NCBI RefSeq assembly: GCF_005924265.1 | Contig: NZ_VCLB01000004.1 | Coordinates: 359,784-423,783 of the forward strand | Length of the DNA: 64,000 nucleotides | Direction: 5' to 3' | Source of the DNA: Martelella lutilitoris | GTDB taxonomy: Bacteria > Pseudomonadota > Alphaproteobacteria > Rhizobiales > Rhizobiaceae | Part shown: piece by piece, positions 1 through 8,351 of the stretch | Layout: each line of letters begins with the position of its first letter | How positions within the stretch are numbered: position 1 is the stretch's first letter | Program-made: the position numbers and the translations under genes | The notes under the pieces: model-generated | Database searches by the model: none | What the model was told of the DNA's origin: nothing | Seen by the model: the letters and a program-made list of their open reading frames with translations, nothing else

Positions 1-15
1 CATCATTGCTTTGCT

Positions 16-55
16 GCAGCCGGAGACGGGACCTCGTTCCGGCTGCGTTTTTTTT
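16..55 (+). terminator. Rho-independent terminator
   Basis: A perfect 9-bp stem (GCAGCCGGA at 16-24 with TCCGGCTGC at 38-46) is followed by G and eight T at 48-55. The T-run is on the plus strand, so it ends transcription of a plus-strand gene lying left of the window. On the minus strand there is no T-run after the stem, so it is not a classic terminator for the large gene that ends at 66. Confidence 0.8.
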
Positions 56-65
56 CGGAACGGGC

Positions 66-3000
66 TCAGCCGACCATCATCGCGTGGTCTTCAAGCTCAT
101 TGAGATCGATGCTGGCCGTGCCCTGATCGCTGAAGCTCTGTGCTTCACTCGCCGAGTTGCTATTCGCGTGCTTTTCCTCGGGCAGGTAAGCCTCGAGGCT
201 TTCGCCGTTGTCCTCATAGACAAGGTCGGCCACGTTGATTTCGTCATCGACGGCCGGATGTTCGCCGCTGGCGTCATCGTCCTCGGCCGGGGCTTCATCG
301 ATCGACGCAAGGCCCAGCGTCTCGGCGTGGAAAACGCCTTGACCCGCTGCCTCACCGCTGTCTTCCGCGCTGTCGGTCTCGATTGCCATGCGTGCGGCAG
401 ACGCAGTGGCGCCGGCCTCCTGAACATCGATCTTCAGCAAGGCTTCGCTGGTGTCACCGCTGTCATCGGTGAGCACATAGCGGAAATCTTCCTCGCCCAT
501 ACCCGTGTCGGGCCCAGCCGTGTAGGTCCAGTCGCCGGTCTCGAAGTCGAAGACGAGCCTGCCGCCCTGGTCGGTTTCCACGTTGAGGATCGCCCCGTCC
601 TCGACCTGGTTGCCGTTGTGGTCGATAATACGGCCCTGGTCATAGGTGTAGGTCTCGCCATCGACATCAATCGAGAGGATGCGGCCGCCATCGATACCGA
701 GAAGATCGTCATCCGCCGTACCGGCGACGCCGTCGGCGCCGTTCAGCACATTGCCGGCAACATCCACTTCCTTCAGGACGTCAAGCAGTTCGTCCACGAG
801 ATCGTCGAAGTTGGCCACCTGGACGACATGATTGTCGCCGTCGGCCTCATCGACATCCTGCAGCCGGGGCACCGTGACGCCCTGGCCGATGCCGACCGTC
901 TGCACGTCGATTTTGTTGTCTGCAACGAAATCATTCCATGCTGCCTGGGTGGCGCTCTCCAGCGAATGGTCGACAACCCATTTGCCGTTTTCCCAACGCT
1001 GTTGCGTCTGTTCGGTCGGCTCACCGTCGCTCATGAAGAAGACGCGGTTGTCGTAGCCATCGAGAGGCGTATACGCTTCCATCGTCTTTTGAACGGCGGC
1101 CGTGTAGTCGGTGCCCGCGTTGTAAGGACGGCTGTTGTACCAGGCGTCCACCTGAGCCGCGAAATCGGCATAGTTTGTAAACGATACGGTCGACCGCGCG
1201 TCGGACGAGAACGCAACAAGCTGGATCTGCACATCGCCGGTCGTGCCCTCGAAGAAGGTCTGGCCCGCAACCTTCACGGCATCCAGCATCGTCCGCGCTT
1301 CGTTGTAGTCAACGCTTCCGCTGAAATCGAGAACGAAGGCGATGTTGAAGTTCTCGTCGCTCATGAAGTCATCGCCGGCAAGCTGCAGGCTGATATCGTC
1401 CTCGTGCGCAAGCGGCGCATTACGCTCAAATGCCTCGGTATCCGCGCCGCCCGAGCCGAGATTTCCGACCTTGTCGGTATAGCTTTCGTCGGCAACGGTG
1501 ACAGTCAGGTCGCCCCCGGCCTTTTGAGGCGTTACCCTCGCGGTCCAGGTATGATCGTCAACCTGCTGCAGGTTCGACAGCGTGCCGTTGTTGACGCTGA
1601 TATCGGACGCGTCAAACCCGTCGACATCTTCGGAGAAAGTGAAGGTGACGTCACCGCCGAGGCCATTATCGTCGATGTCGATATCGACCACGACGGACGG
1701 GCCGTCGACGTCGAAGTCTTCGGCATCCGAGCCTTCCGTGCCCACATTGCCGGCCGCATCCGTATAGGAGCCGTCAGTGACGGTGGCCGTCACTTCACCA
1801 TTGCCGGTCGGGGTGATGGTTGCGGTCCAGACCTGATTGCCGTCGGCATCTTCCGACCATGCGCCGTCCGTGCCGAGATCGGCATTGTCGAGAACAAGAT
1901 CGGCGGCCGGGTCGAAGCTTGCGCGATCGGTATCCGGCGAGAAGGTCAGAACCAGCGTGCCGTCCTGGCCGTTGTCGGTGATCTCGACGCCGACATCAGG
2001 CGCGGTGCGGTCGAAGGCCGCGCTGTCGGAACCCTGCGTGCCGGGATTGCCGGCAAGGTCGGTGTAGGAACCATTGCCGACGGCAACCGTGACATCGCCG
2101 GTCGCTTCCGGGGTGACGGTGGCGGTCCAGGTGTTGGCGTCAACCTGCGTCAGGTTCGACAGCGTGCCGTTGCCAACGCTAACATCGCTGCCATCGAAGC
2201 CGGCGACTTCCTCGGAGAAGGTGAAGGTCACGGAACCGGTCTGGCCGTCATTGACGATATCGACCACGACGGACGGGCCGTCGACGTCGAAGTTTTCGGC
2301 ATCCGAGCCTTCCGAGCCCGCATTGCCGGCCGCATCCGTATAGGAGCCGTCAGTGACGGTGGCCGTCACTTCGCCATTGCCGGTCGGGGTGATGGTCGCG
2401 GTCCAGACCTGATTGCCGTTGGCATCTTCCGACCATGTGCCGTCCGCGCCGAGATCGGCATTTTCCAGCGCGAGATCGGCGGCCGGATCAAAGCTTGCGC
2501 GATCGGTATCCGGCGAGAAGGTCAGAACCAGCGTGCCGTCCTGGCCGTTATCGGTGATCTCGACGCCGACGTCAGGCGCGGTGCGGTCGAAGGCCTCGCT
2601 GTCGGAGCCGGGCGTGCCCGGATTGCCGGCAAGGTCGGTATAGGAACCATTGCCGACGGATACCGTAACATCGCCGGTCGCTTCCGGGGTGACGGTGGCG
2701 GTCCAGGTGTTGGGGCCGGTCTGCGTCAGGTTCGACAGCGTGCCATTTTCAACCGCGATATCGGCGGCTTCGAAGCCGGCGACTTCCTCGGAGAAGGTGA
2801 AGGTCACGGAACCGGTCTGGCCGTCATTGACGATATCGACCACGACGGACGGGCCGTCGACGTCGAAGTCTTCGGCATCCGAGCCTTCCGAGCCCGCATT
2901 GCCGGCCGTATCCGTATAGGAGCCGTCGGTGACGGTGGCCGTCACTTCGCCATTGCCGGTCGGGGTGATCGTGGCCGTCCAGACCTGGTTGCCGGCAGCA

Positions 3001-5030
3001 TCTTCCGACCATGCGCCGTCCGTGCCGAGATCGGCATTTTCCAGCGCGAGATCGGCGGCCGGATCAAAGCTTGCGCGATCGGTATCCGGCGAGAAGGTCA
3101 GAACCAGCGTGCCGTCCTGGCCGTTGTCGGTGATGACGACGCCGACGTCAGGCGCGGTGCGGTCGAAGGCCGCGCTGTCGGAACCCTGCGTGCCGAGGTT
3201 GCCGGCAAGGTCGGTATAGGAACCATTGCCGACGGATACCGTGACATCGCCGGTCGCTTCCGGGGTGACGGTGGCGGTCCAGGTGTTGGCGTCAACCTGC
3301 GTCAGGTTCGACAGCGTGCCGTTGCCAACGCTAACATCGCTACCATCGAAGCCGGCGACTTCCTCGGAGAAGGTGAAGGTCACGGAACCGGTCTGGCCGT
3401 CATTGACGATATCGACCACGACGGACGGGCCGTCGACGTCGAAGTTTTCGGCATCCGAGCCTTCCGAGCCCGCATTGCCGGCCGCATCCGTATAGGAGCC
3501 GTCAGTGACGGTGGCCGTCACTTCGCCATTGCCGGTCGGGGTGATGGTCGCGGTCCAGACCTGATTGCCGGCGGCATCTTCCGACCATGTGCCGTCCGCG
3601 CCGAGATCGGCATTTTCCAGCGCGAGATCGGCGGCCGGATCAAAGCTTGCGCGATCGGTATCCGGCGAGAAGGTCAAAACCAGCCTGCCGTCCTGGCCGT
3701 TATCGGTGATCTCGACGCCGACGTCAGGCGCGGTGCGGTCGAAGGCCGCGCTGTCGGAACCCTGCGTGCCGGGGTTGCCGGCAAGGTCGGTATAGGAACC
3801 ATTGCCGACGGCAACCGTGACATCGCCGGTCGCTTCCGGGGTGACGGTGGCGGTCCAGGTGTTGGCGTCAACCTGCGTCAGGTTCGACAGCGTGCCATTT
3901 TCAACCGCGATATCGGCGGCTTCGAAGCCGGCGACTTCCTCGGAGAAGGTGAAGGTCACGGAACCGGTCTGGCCGTCATTGACGATATCGACCACGACGG
4001 ACGGGCCGTCGACGTCGAAGGTCTCGGTGTCGGTGCCTTCCGAACCTTCATTGCCGGCGGTGTCGGTGTAGGAACCGTCGGTGACGGTGGCGGTCACTTC
4101 GCCATTGCCGGTCGGCGTGATCGTTGCCGTCCAGACCTGGTTGCCGTCGGCATCTTCCGACCACGTGCCGTCCGTGCCGAGATCGGCATTGTCCAGCTCA
4201 AGATCGTCGGCCGGGTTGAAGCTGTCGCGATCGGTATCCGGCGAGAAGGTCAGAACCAGCGTGCCGTCCTGGCCGTTATCGGTGATGACGACGCCAACGT
4301 CAGGCGCGGTGAGGTCGAAGGTTGCCGATTCCGTGTCGGAAATCGGGTTGCCGTCACCGTCGACAACAGGATTGCCGTTCTCGTCTGTGACGGTCCCAAC
4401 GACATCGACATCGCCCTCGCTGATCCCGTCGCGCGGGATATCGTGCGACCAGCTGCCGTCGTCATTGACCGGGATCGGCTCGGACACGACGGTTTCACCG
4501 TTCTCATCCGGATAGGAGATGACGACGTAGTCGCCGGAACTGTGGCCACTGACAGTGACAAGGCCAGAGGCGGGGTTGTCGGCGACCGTTTCAACGTCGA
4601 GGACCGGGAATTCGGCAACGGAGGCCGCCGCCTCTTCACCCGCGCCGCCCGAGAAGGCAAGACCGCCGGCAGAGGCAGCCCCCAGCCCGCCCAGAGCGCC
4701 AAAGGGGAAGGGAGAGACGCTGTTCGCGCCGATCTCGGCGAAGGCGAAATCGCTCCACGGACCGGAATACTGGCCCCACCAGGCGATGCCGTCATCGTCA
4801 ACGAGAACCAGTTCGTTGCGCTCGTCGTCGAAGTCGACGAAGAAGTCGCCGATGACAATCGTCTCGCCGGCAACCGTAACGATGACGAGGTCATCGCCGT
4901 TCTGCGTGAACGAAGCGACACTTTCCGGAGCGATCGGAAGTTTTACAACAGACGCCTCGTCAAGCTGAAGGTTAAGAACGGACTGACGATGCTGAGAGCC
5001 ATCACTCTTGTCGACAATGATTGCGTCCAT
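66..5030 (-). CDS. Giant repetitive secreted/surface protein with Ig-like repeats and VWA domain
   Basis: 1654 residues. Order: an N-terminal beta-rich segment resembling the prefix domain of BapA-type adhesins (about 1-105, with LPIAPESVASFTQNGDDLVIV), a Gly/Ala-rich stretch (about 108-135), a first Ig-like domain, then ten Ig-like repeats of about 96 residues in alternating A (TAPDVGV) and B (GPSVVVDI) forms at about 241-1200, and a VWA domain with an intact MIDAS start (DFSGS, D1235) and MSDGEP further on. A VCBS/cadherin-like segment with Asp-rich loops and an acidic tail follow. There is no classical signal peptide; the composition (very acidic, almost no Cys) and architecture fit type I secretion and a role in adhesion or biofilm. 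No secretion ABC/HlyD/TolC genes are nearby. AAGGAG lies 7 nt before the ATG. Adhesin role is inference; the domain reading is strong. Confidence 0.85.
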   Translation of the reverse strand: MDAIIVDKSDGSQHRQSVLNLQLDEASVVKLPIAPESVASFTQNGDDLVIVTVAGETIVIGDFFVDFDDERNELVLVDDDGIAWWGQYSGPWSDFAFAEIGANSVSPFPFGALGGLGAASAGGLAFSGGAGEEAAASVAEFPVLDVETVADNPASGLVTVSGHSSGDYVVISYPDENGETVVSEPIPVNDDGSWSHDIPRDGISEGDVDVVGTVTDENGNPVVDGDGNPISDTESATFDLTAPDVGVVITDNGQDGTLVLTFSPDTDRDSFNPADDLELDNADLGTDGTWSEDADGNQVWTATITPTGNGEVTATVTDGSYTDTAGNEGSEGTDTETFDVDGPSVVVDIVNDGQTGSVTFTFSEEVAGFEAADIAVENGTLSNLTQVDANTWTATVTPEATGDVTVAVGNGSYTDLAGNPGTQGSDSAAFDRTAPDVGVEITDNGQDGRLVLTFSPDTDRASFDPAADLALENADLGADGTWSEDAAGNQVWTATITPTGNGEVTATVTDGSYTDAAGNAGSEGSDAENFDVDGPSVVVDIVNDGQTGSVTFTFSEEVAGFDGSDVSVGNGTLSNLTQVDANTWTATVTPEATGDVTVSVGNGSYTDLAGNLGTQGSDSAAFDRTAPDVGVVITDNGQDGTLVLTFSPDTDRASFDPAADLALENADLGTDGAWSEDAAGNQVWTATITPTGNGEVTATVTDGSYTDTAGNAGSEGSDAEDFDVDGPSVVVDIVNDGQTGSVTFTFSEEVAGFEAADIAVENGTLSNLTQTGPNTWTATVTPEATGDVTVSVGNGSYTDLAGNPGTPGSDSEAFDRTAPDVGVEITDNGQDGTLVLTFSPDTDRASFDPAADLALENADLGADGTWSEDANGNQVWTATITPTGNGEVTATVTDGSYTDAAGNAGSEGSDAENFDVDGPSVVVDIVNDGQTGSVTFTFSEEVAGFDGSDVSVGNGTLSNLTQVDANTWTATVTPEATGDVTVAVGNGSYTDLAGNPGTQGSDSAAFDRTAPDVGVEITDNGQDGTLVLTFSPDTDRASFDPAADLVLDNADLGTDGAWSEDADGNQVWTATITPTGNGEVTATVTDGSYTDAAGNVGTEGSDAEDFDVDGPSVVVDIDIDDNGLGGDVTFTFSEDVDGFDASDISVNNGTLSNLQQVDDHTWTARVTPQKAGGDLTVTVADESYTDKVGNLGSGGADTEAFERNAPLAHEDDISLQLAGDDFMSDENFNIAFVLDFSGSVDYNEARTMLDAVKVAGQTFFEGTTGDVQIQLVAFSSDARSTVSFTNYADFAAQVDAWYNSRPYNAGTDYTAAVQKTMEAYTPLDGYDNRVFFMSDGEPTEQTQQRWENGKWVVDHSLESATQAAWNDFVADNKIDVQTVGIGQGVTVPRLQDVDEADGDNHVVQVANFDDLVDELLDVLKEVDVAGNVLNGADGVAGTADDDLLGIDGGRILSIDVDGETYTYDQGRIIDHNGNQVEDGAILNVETDQGGRLVFDFETGDWTYTAGPDTGMGEEDFRYVLTDDSGDTSEALLKIDVQEAGATASAARMAIETDSAEDSGEAAGQGVFHAETLGLASIDEAPAEDDDASGEHPAVDDEINVADLVYEDNGESLEAYLPEEKHANSNSASEAQSFSDQGTASIDLNELEDHAMMVG
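1436..4316 (-). repeat. Tandem 576-bp coding repeat, five units
   Basis: The A+B Ig-domain pair of the large protein is encoded by about five tandem units of 576 bp (192 codons). Equivalent positions recur at 2074, 2650, 3226 and 3802, and long stretches are identical at the DNA level, including synonymous positions. The outermost units (near 1450-1750 and 4020-4316) are more diverged. This pattern indicates recent duplication or gene conversion, so copy number may vary between strains or be mis-assembled. Confidence 0.85.
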
Positions 5031-5632
5031 AAGGCTGCTCCTTGAATTAGGCCAAATGATAGCGCTATCACACCTGTTGGGTGCAATTACGCTGAGGTTT
5101 TAGGCGCGTGGTTATTTTTATGGAGACCCGGTGTGGCGTCTTATGACCTGCCACTTTGGCGGGGTGACTAATTCAAACTCGCGCTTCAGGCAAGTGGCCT
5201 ATGCCTCTTTTTATGAACGCCAGATGAATTATTTATGAAATTGCAAGCCAGTGATTTTTAACGAAGAAAACGCAAATTTTTGCGCGAATATCGCCAGATA
5301 GCCCGCAATACGGGCGTTTTCAGACACCATAAGTCAACCGATTGATTGAGAGAGCACGCCCGAAAATCAGGCGTTGCGCCTGGGCACAGCTTCACCTGCG
5401 ACAAAACGCCTCACATGCGAGATGCGTAATTTTTAAACACTCTCTTAGGTTGCGTATTTTTCATGCTTTTGTGGCAAGGATGTCAGCAAAAACGCACATA
5501 GAGACTCTTCCGCACGCTTGGCGAACTAGAAAAGGACAGTTAAAACGTGCCTTTCCGCTTACTTTCCGGATCGGTCGCCGTCTTCTCGCCTTTGTCGGCA
5601 AGTCGACCGGGCGACCCCCGATTCGCGAGCGG
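5031..5632. other. Long AT-richer intergenic region
   Basis: 602 bp between the M48 protease gene (ends 5633) and the large surface protein gene (starts 5030). It is markedly AT-richer than its surroundings at 5160-5480 and contains the promoter/operator candidate at 5056-5086. I found no convincing gene; the plus-strand frame at 5342-5875 has no ribosome site and runs antisense into the protease. Confidence 0.6.
5056..5086 (-). promoter_or_regulatory. Candidate promoter with 14-bp palindromic operator
   Basis: TGATAGCGCTATCA at 5057-5070 is a perfect palindrome 27 bp upstream of the large gene's ATG, of the form bound by LacI/GntR-type repressors. Read on the minus strand it overlaps a TATCAT -10 candidate (5056-5061), with TTGCAC (5081-5086) as a -35 candidate at 19 bp. 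Palindrome is seen; function is inferred. Confidence 0.4.
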
Positions 5633-6403
5633 TCACTCCGCACCCGCCGCGGCCTGATAAGGCGTACTGCTTTGCGCAAGCTTCCGGGCGCGGGCAATCC
5701 GCACAGAGGGGGCCGGATGCGCGGCGGTAAAGGTCTCACCCCTCAGCCCTGCCCGCTCATGGGCCTGCATGGTCGCCAGGAAACGGGCGAGTGCCGCCGG
5801 ATCATATCCGGCCTTCGCCAGCAGGCGTATCGCCAGGGCGTCGGCCTGAAGCTCCTGCTGCTGAGAAAAGGCTGAGACGCGCGCACTGCTTTTCGCAAGA
5901 AGCGCGCGAACAGCGTCGCTGTTGCCGATTGCCTCGCGGATATCCGCGCTGGAAACCGCGGCATCAACTCCGAACTGCACCCGCGCCTCTGCGTCGCCCG
6001 AGAGGATATGCGCCATTTCATGGGCGACCACGGCGGCGATTTCGCTGTCATCGCCGGTCAGCGTCAAGAGTTTGCGCGTCAGGTAGATATAGCCTCCTGG
6101 AGCGAAATAGGCATTGGCAACGGCGGAGTTGAGAACAAGCACGGTGACATGCATGCCGCCGGAGGCTTTCGACAGCCGGTCGCCGATCATGGCCAATTGC
6201 TGTGACCTGGCCGCATTCGTGTAAAGGCCGCCGGATTCGGCAACCAGTCGATTGCGGACGGCCGCCGCATTGCCCGACGCGATCTCTGCCGAAGGCGATC
6301 CGCTCATACCCGGCTGGCAACTGACGAGGCCAAGCGAAAGGAACAGTCCGGCCAGGCACGGGGCCGAGACATTTTCCCAAATGTGGCGCCGAAAAAGCAT
6401 CAT
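5633..6403 (-). CDS. M48-family metalloprotease, lipoprotein
   Basis: 256 residues. A hydrophobic leader ends in a lipobox (LVSC, Cys29), predicting a lipid-anchored periplasmic protein. The zinc motif HEMAH is at 128-132 and the downstream ELQAD motif (about 184-188) supplies the third ligand, as in M48B/BepA-YfgC-like peptidases that act on misassembled envelope proteins. The family's usual C-terminal TPR region is absent, giving a short catalytic-only form. Its start overlaps the end of the IclR gene by 4 bp, so the two are probably co-transcribed although no functional link is evident. Confidence 0.85.
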   Translation of the reverse strand: MMLFRRHIWENVSAPCLAGLFLSLGLVSCQPGMSGSPSAEIASGNAAAVRNRLVAESGGLYTNAARSQQLAMIGDRLSKASGGMHVTVLVLNSAVANAYFAPGGYIYLTRKLLTLTGDDSEIAAVVAHEMAHILSGDAEARVQFGVDAAVSSADIREAIGNSDAVRALLAKSSARVSAFSQQQELQADALAIRLLAKAGYDPAALARFLATMQAHERAGLRGETFTAAHPAPSVRIARARKLAQSSTPYQAAAGAE

Positions 6404-7182
6404 GCGAGCGTGCTGCGGTTCAGGCGGGTGAGATCGCGGGTTATCTCCTCCGATGCCGTCTTCAGCACGGCGGAATAGCGTTCGTTCGCCTCTCGCTGCG
6501 AGGCAAAGGCCGAGCGGAAATAGGTCAGGCCGAGGCTCGCCACCACACGGCCGCTATCATTGAAAACCGGCACCGCGATCGTGTCGGAATTGCGTGGCTC
6601 GACATGGGCCGCGCGCGTCGCATAGCCGCGCTTCCTCGTCATCGCCACCAGCCGGTTGATCTTGTCGGGATGCCGCGCCAACTCGTTTTCCGGATCGTCC
6701 GACATCCGCAGCATGCGTAGAATAAGCTCCAGCTCCTCATCAGGCGTGAAGGCGAGATAGGCGAGGCCCAGTCCGCGCGTGATCAGCGGCAAGCGCATGT
6801 TGACGGTCTTGTGAAAAGGGGAGACCGAGCTGTCGGGCACGGTGCTCATGCGCACCACCACGGCATCCCGATCAAGAAGCGCGATGGAAACGGGCCACTG
6901 GTGCTTGCGCGTGACGGCGACGGCCCAGGGCCGCCCAGCCTCCACCACCATCGGCTCCTTGTGATAACCGGAACTCAGCGAGGCGACGAGCGCGCTCAAC
7001 TGGTAGCCGCCGACGCGCGGATCGTTCTCGACATAGCCGGCCTGTTCAAGCGTGCGCAGGATGCGGACCAGGGTCGGCTTGGGAAGCCCGGTGCGCTCAT
7101 GCAGATGGGCAATGGAGGTGTATGGCTGCAGGTTCATTTCCTGCAACACACGCAGCCCCCGTTCGATCGATCGGATGCTCAC
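6400..7182 (-). CDS. IclR-family transcriptional regulator
   Basis: 260 residues: winged helix-turn-helix at about 1-70 (SIERGLRVLQEM, then LPKPTLVRILRTLEQAGYV) and the IclR effector-binding domain to the C-terminus. Similar in layout to MhpR/PcaR-type regulators of aromatic and acid catabolism. It starts at GTG with GGAGGAATT directly upstream. It is divergent from the DUF6282 gene and a TTCCG-N5-CGAAA site sits 25 bp before its start, consistent with autoregulation. The same motif precedes four other transcription units of the cluster, so this protein is the likely local controller. Effector unknown. Confidence 0.9.
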   Translation of the reverse strand: MSIRSIERGLRVLQEMNLQPYTSIAHLHERTGLPKPTLVRILRTLEQAGYVENDPRVGGYQLSALVASLSSGYHKEPMVVEAGRPWAVAVTRKHQWPVSIALLDRDAVVVRMSTVPDSSVSPFHKTVNMRLPLITRGLGLAYLAFTPDEELELILRMLRMSDDPENELARHPDKINRLVAMTRKRGYATRAAHVEPRNSDTIAVPVFNDSGRVVASLGLTYFRSAFASQREANERYSAVLKTASEEITRDLTRLNRSTLA

Positions 7183-7206
7183 AATTCCTCCTTCCCAAGA
7201 CCGGCA

Positions 7207-7221
7207 TTTCGCCTGCCGGAA
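7207..7221. promoter_or_regulatory. Putative IclR operator, site 1
   Basis: TTTCG-CCTGC-CGGAA, the reverse complement of TTCCG-N5-CGAAA, in the divergent IclR/DUF6282 promoter gap, 75 bp before the DUF6282 start. A direct repeat GCAAGTTG (7234-7241, 7247-7254) also lies in this gap. Confidence 0.6.
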
Positions 7222-7295
7222 CAGATCGGGTTTGCAAGTTGAGAGCGCAAGTTGTCAAGCCCTATACCCGTCTTGTTCGAAGGAAGGAGACTTGC

Positions 7296-8234
7296 ATGGC
7301 AACGGCGAACAATCGCGAGGAGGTGCGCGCCCTGATATCAACCATCGATGACGCGGTCGTCGACGGGCTGATGAAGGGGGCGGTCGATCTTCACGTTCAT
7401 TCCGGACCGTCGACGATGGCCCGTCAGCTCGATCATTTCCAGGCGGTGGAACAGGCCGCGGCCGCCGGCATGCGCGGGATCATGTTCAAGGATCATCACT
7501 ATTCCGTCGCGCCCTTTCTGCCGATCATGGAGCGCGTGCTCGGCCATCTGAATGTGGCAATGTTTGGCGGGCTGGTGTTGAACAACACGACCGGCGGCCT
7601 CAACCCCTTCGTCGTCGATGCCCAGCTTAACCAGGGCGCAAAGCTGGTCTGGATGCCGACGGCGCAATCGGCCAATCACATCCGCAGCTCCCATCGCAAG
7701 ACAAGGCTTGCCTCCAATGTTCGGCTGAAGGCGTCTCCCGGCATCACAGTCGTCGACGCCTATGGCGAAATCCTCGACCCGGTGAAGGAGATCCTTGATT
7801 CGATCGCCGCCTTCGATGCCATCCTGTCCTCCGGCCACCTGCATGTGTGGGAAATCTGGAAACTGTTCACAGAGGCGCGCAAGCGCGGCGTCAAGCGCCT
7901 TCTCGTCAATCACCCCATGTACGGGCTGCACTTCACCTATGAGGACATCGCCGAAATGGCCGCGTTCGGCGCGGTGATCGAACAATCGGCATGCCTCTAT
8001 GTGGATTCGCGCTTCAACGTGTTCTCCCCGCAGGAGCTGAAGGAACATGTCCTTGCCGCCGGCGTCGAACATTCCTCCATCGGCTCGGACCTGGGGCAGG
8101 TCGACAACCCCTCGCCCGTGGAAGGGCTGCGCCAGGCGATCAAGCTTCTGCTTGCACTCGGCTTCACCGAGGACGAGGTGCGCCTGATGGTGCGTGACAA
8201 CCCGGCGAAACTGGTCGGCCTCGACCCTGCCTGA
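7296..8234 (+). CDS. DUF6282 family amidohydrolase-like protein
   Basis: 312 residues. Likely a metal-dependent hydrolase of amidohydrolase-like TIM-barrel fold: HxH near the N-terminus (DLHVHSGP, H33 and H35), then FKDHHY, SSGHLHVWE, NHPMYG and GSDLGQ, giving the spaced His/Asp set expected of a one- or two-metal site. The ATG at 7296 is chosen because AAGGAAGGAGA precedes it; the frame is open further upstream but without a ribosome site. First gene of the plus-strand catabolic operon, divergent from the IclR gene. Substrate unknown; lactone, amide or cyclic acid hydrolysis is possible. Confidence 0.8.
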   Translation: MATANNREEVRALISTIDDAVVDGLMKGAVDLHVHSGPSTMARQLDHFQAVEQAAAAGMRGIMFKDHHYSVAPFLPIMERVLGHLNVAMFGGLVLNNTTGGLNPFVVDAQLNQGAKLVWMPTAQSANHIRSSHRKTRLASNVRLKASPGITVVDAYGEILDPVKEILDSIAAFDAILSSGHLHVWEIWKLFTEARKRGVKRLLVNHPMYGLHFTYEDIAEMAAFGAVIEQSACLYVDSRFNVFSPQELKEHVLAAGVEHSSIGSDLGQVDNPSPVEGLRQAIKLLLALGFTEDEVRLMVRDNPAKLVGLDPA

Positions 8235-8277
8235 GGACAGCATTGTCTGACCGATGATTCGATTGATCACGCCACCC

Positions 8278-8292
8278 TTTCGTGTCGCGGAC
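8278..8292. promoter_or_regulatory. Weak IclR operator-like site
   Basis: TTTCG-TGTCG-CGGAC matches the cluster motif at 9 of its 10 fixed positions and lies 60 bp before the FAH-family gene. Could be a secondary site or chance. Confidence 0.3.
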
Positions 8293-8351
8293 GGGTGCCG
8301 GAAGACGACCGATCAAAACCAAGAAATCTCGCGCACGCCAAGGAGACCGCC

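Noticed and set aside
1436..4316. Regular repeat array considered as CRISPR or satellite DNA
   Set aside because: The 576-bp units are in frame and encode Ig-like domains; there are no spacers.
6..5045. 1679-residue plus-strand open frame opposite the surface protein gene
   Set aside because: It is the antisense shadow of a GC-rich, Asp/Gly/Thr-rich repeat gene. The minus-strand product has coherent Ig and VWA domains and a good ribosome site; the plus product has none.
5342..5875. Plus-strand frame of 177 codons left of and into the M48 gene
   Set aside because: No ribosome site, no recognisable motif, and its second half is antisense to the HExxH protease.
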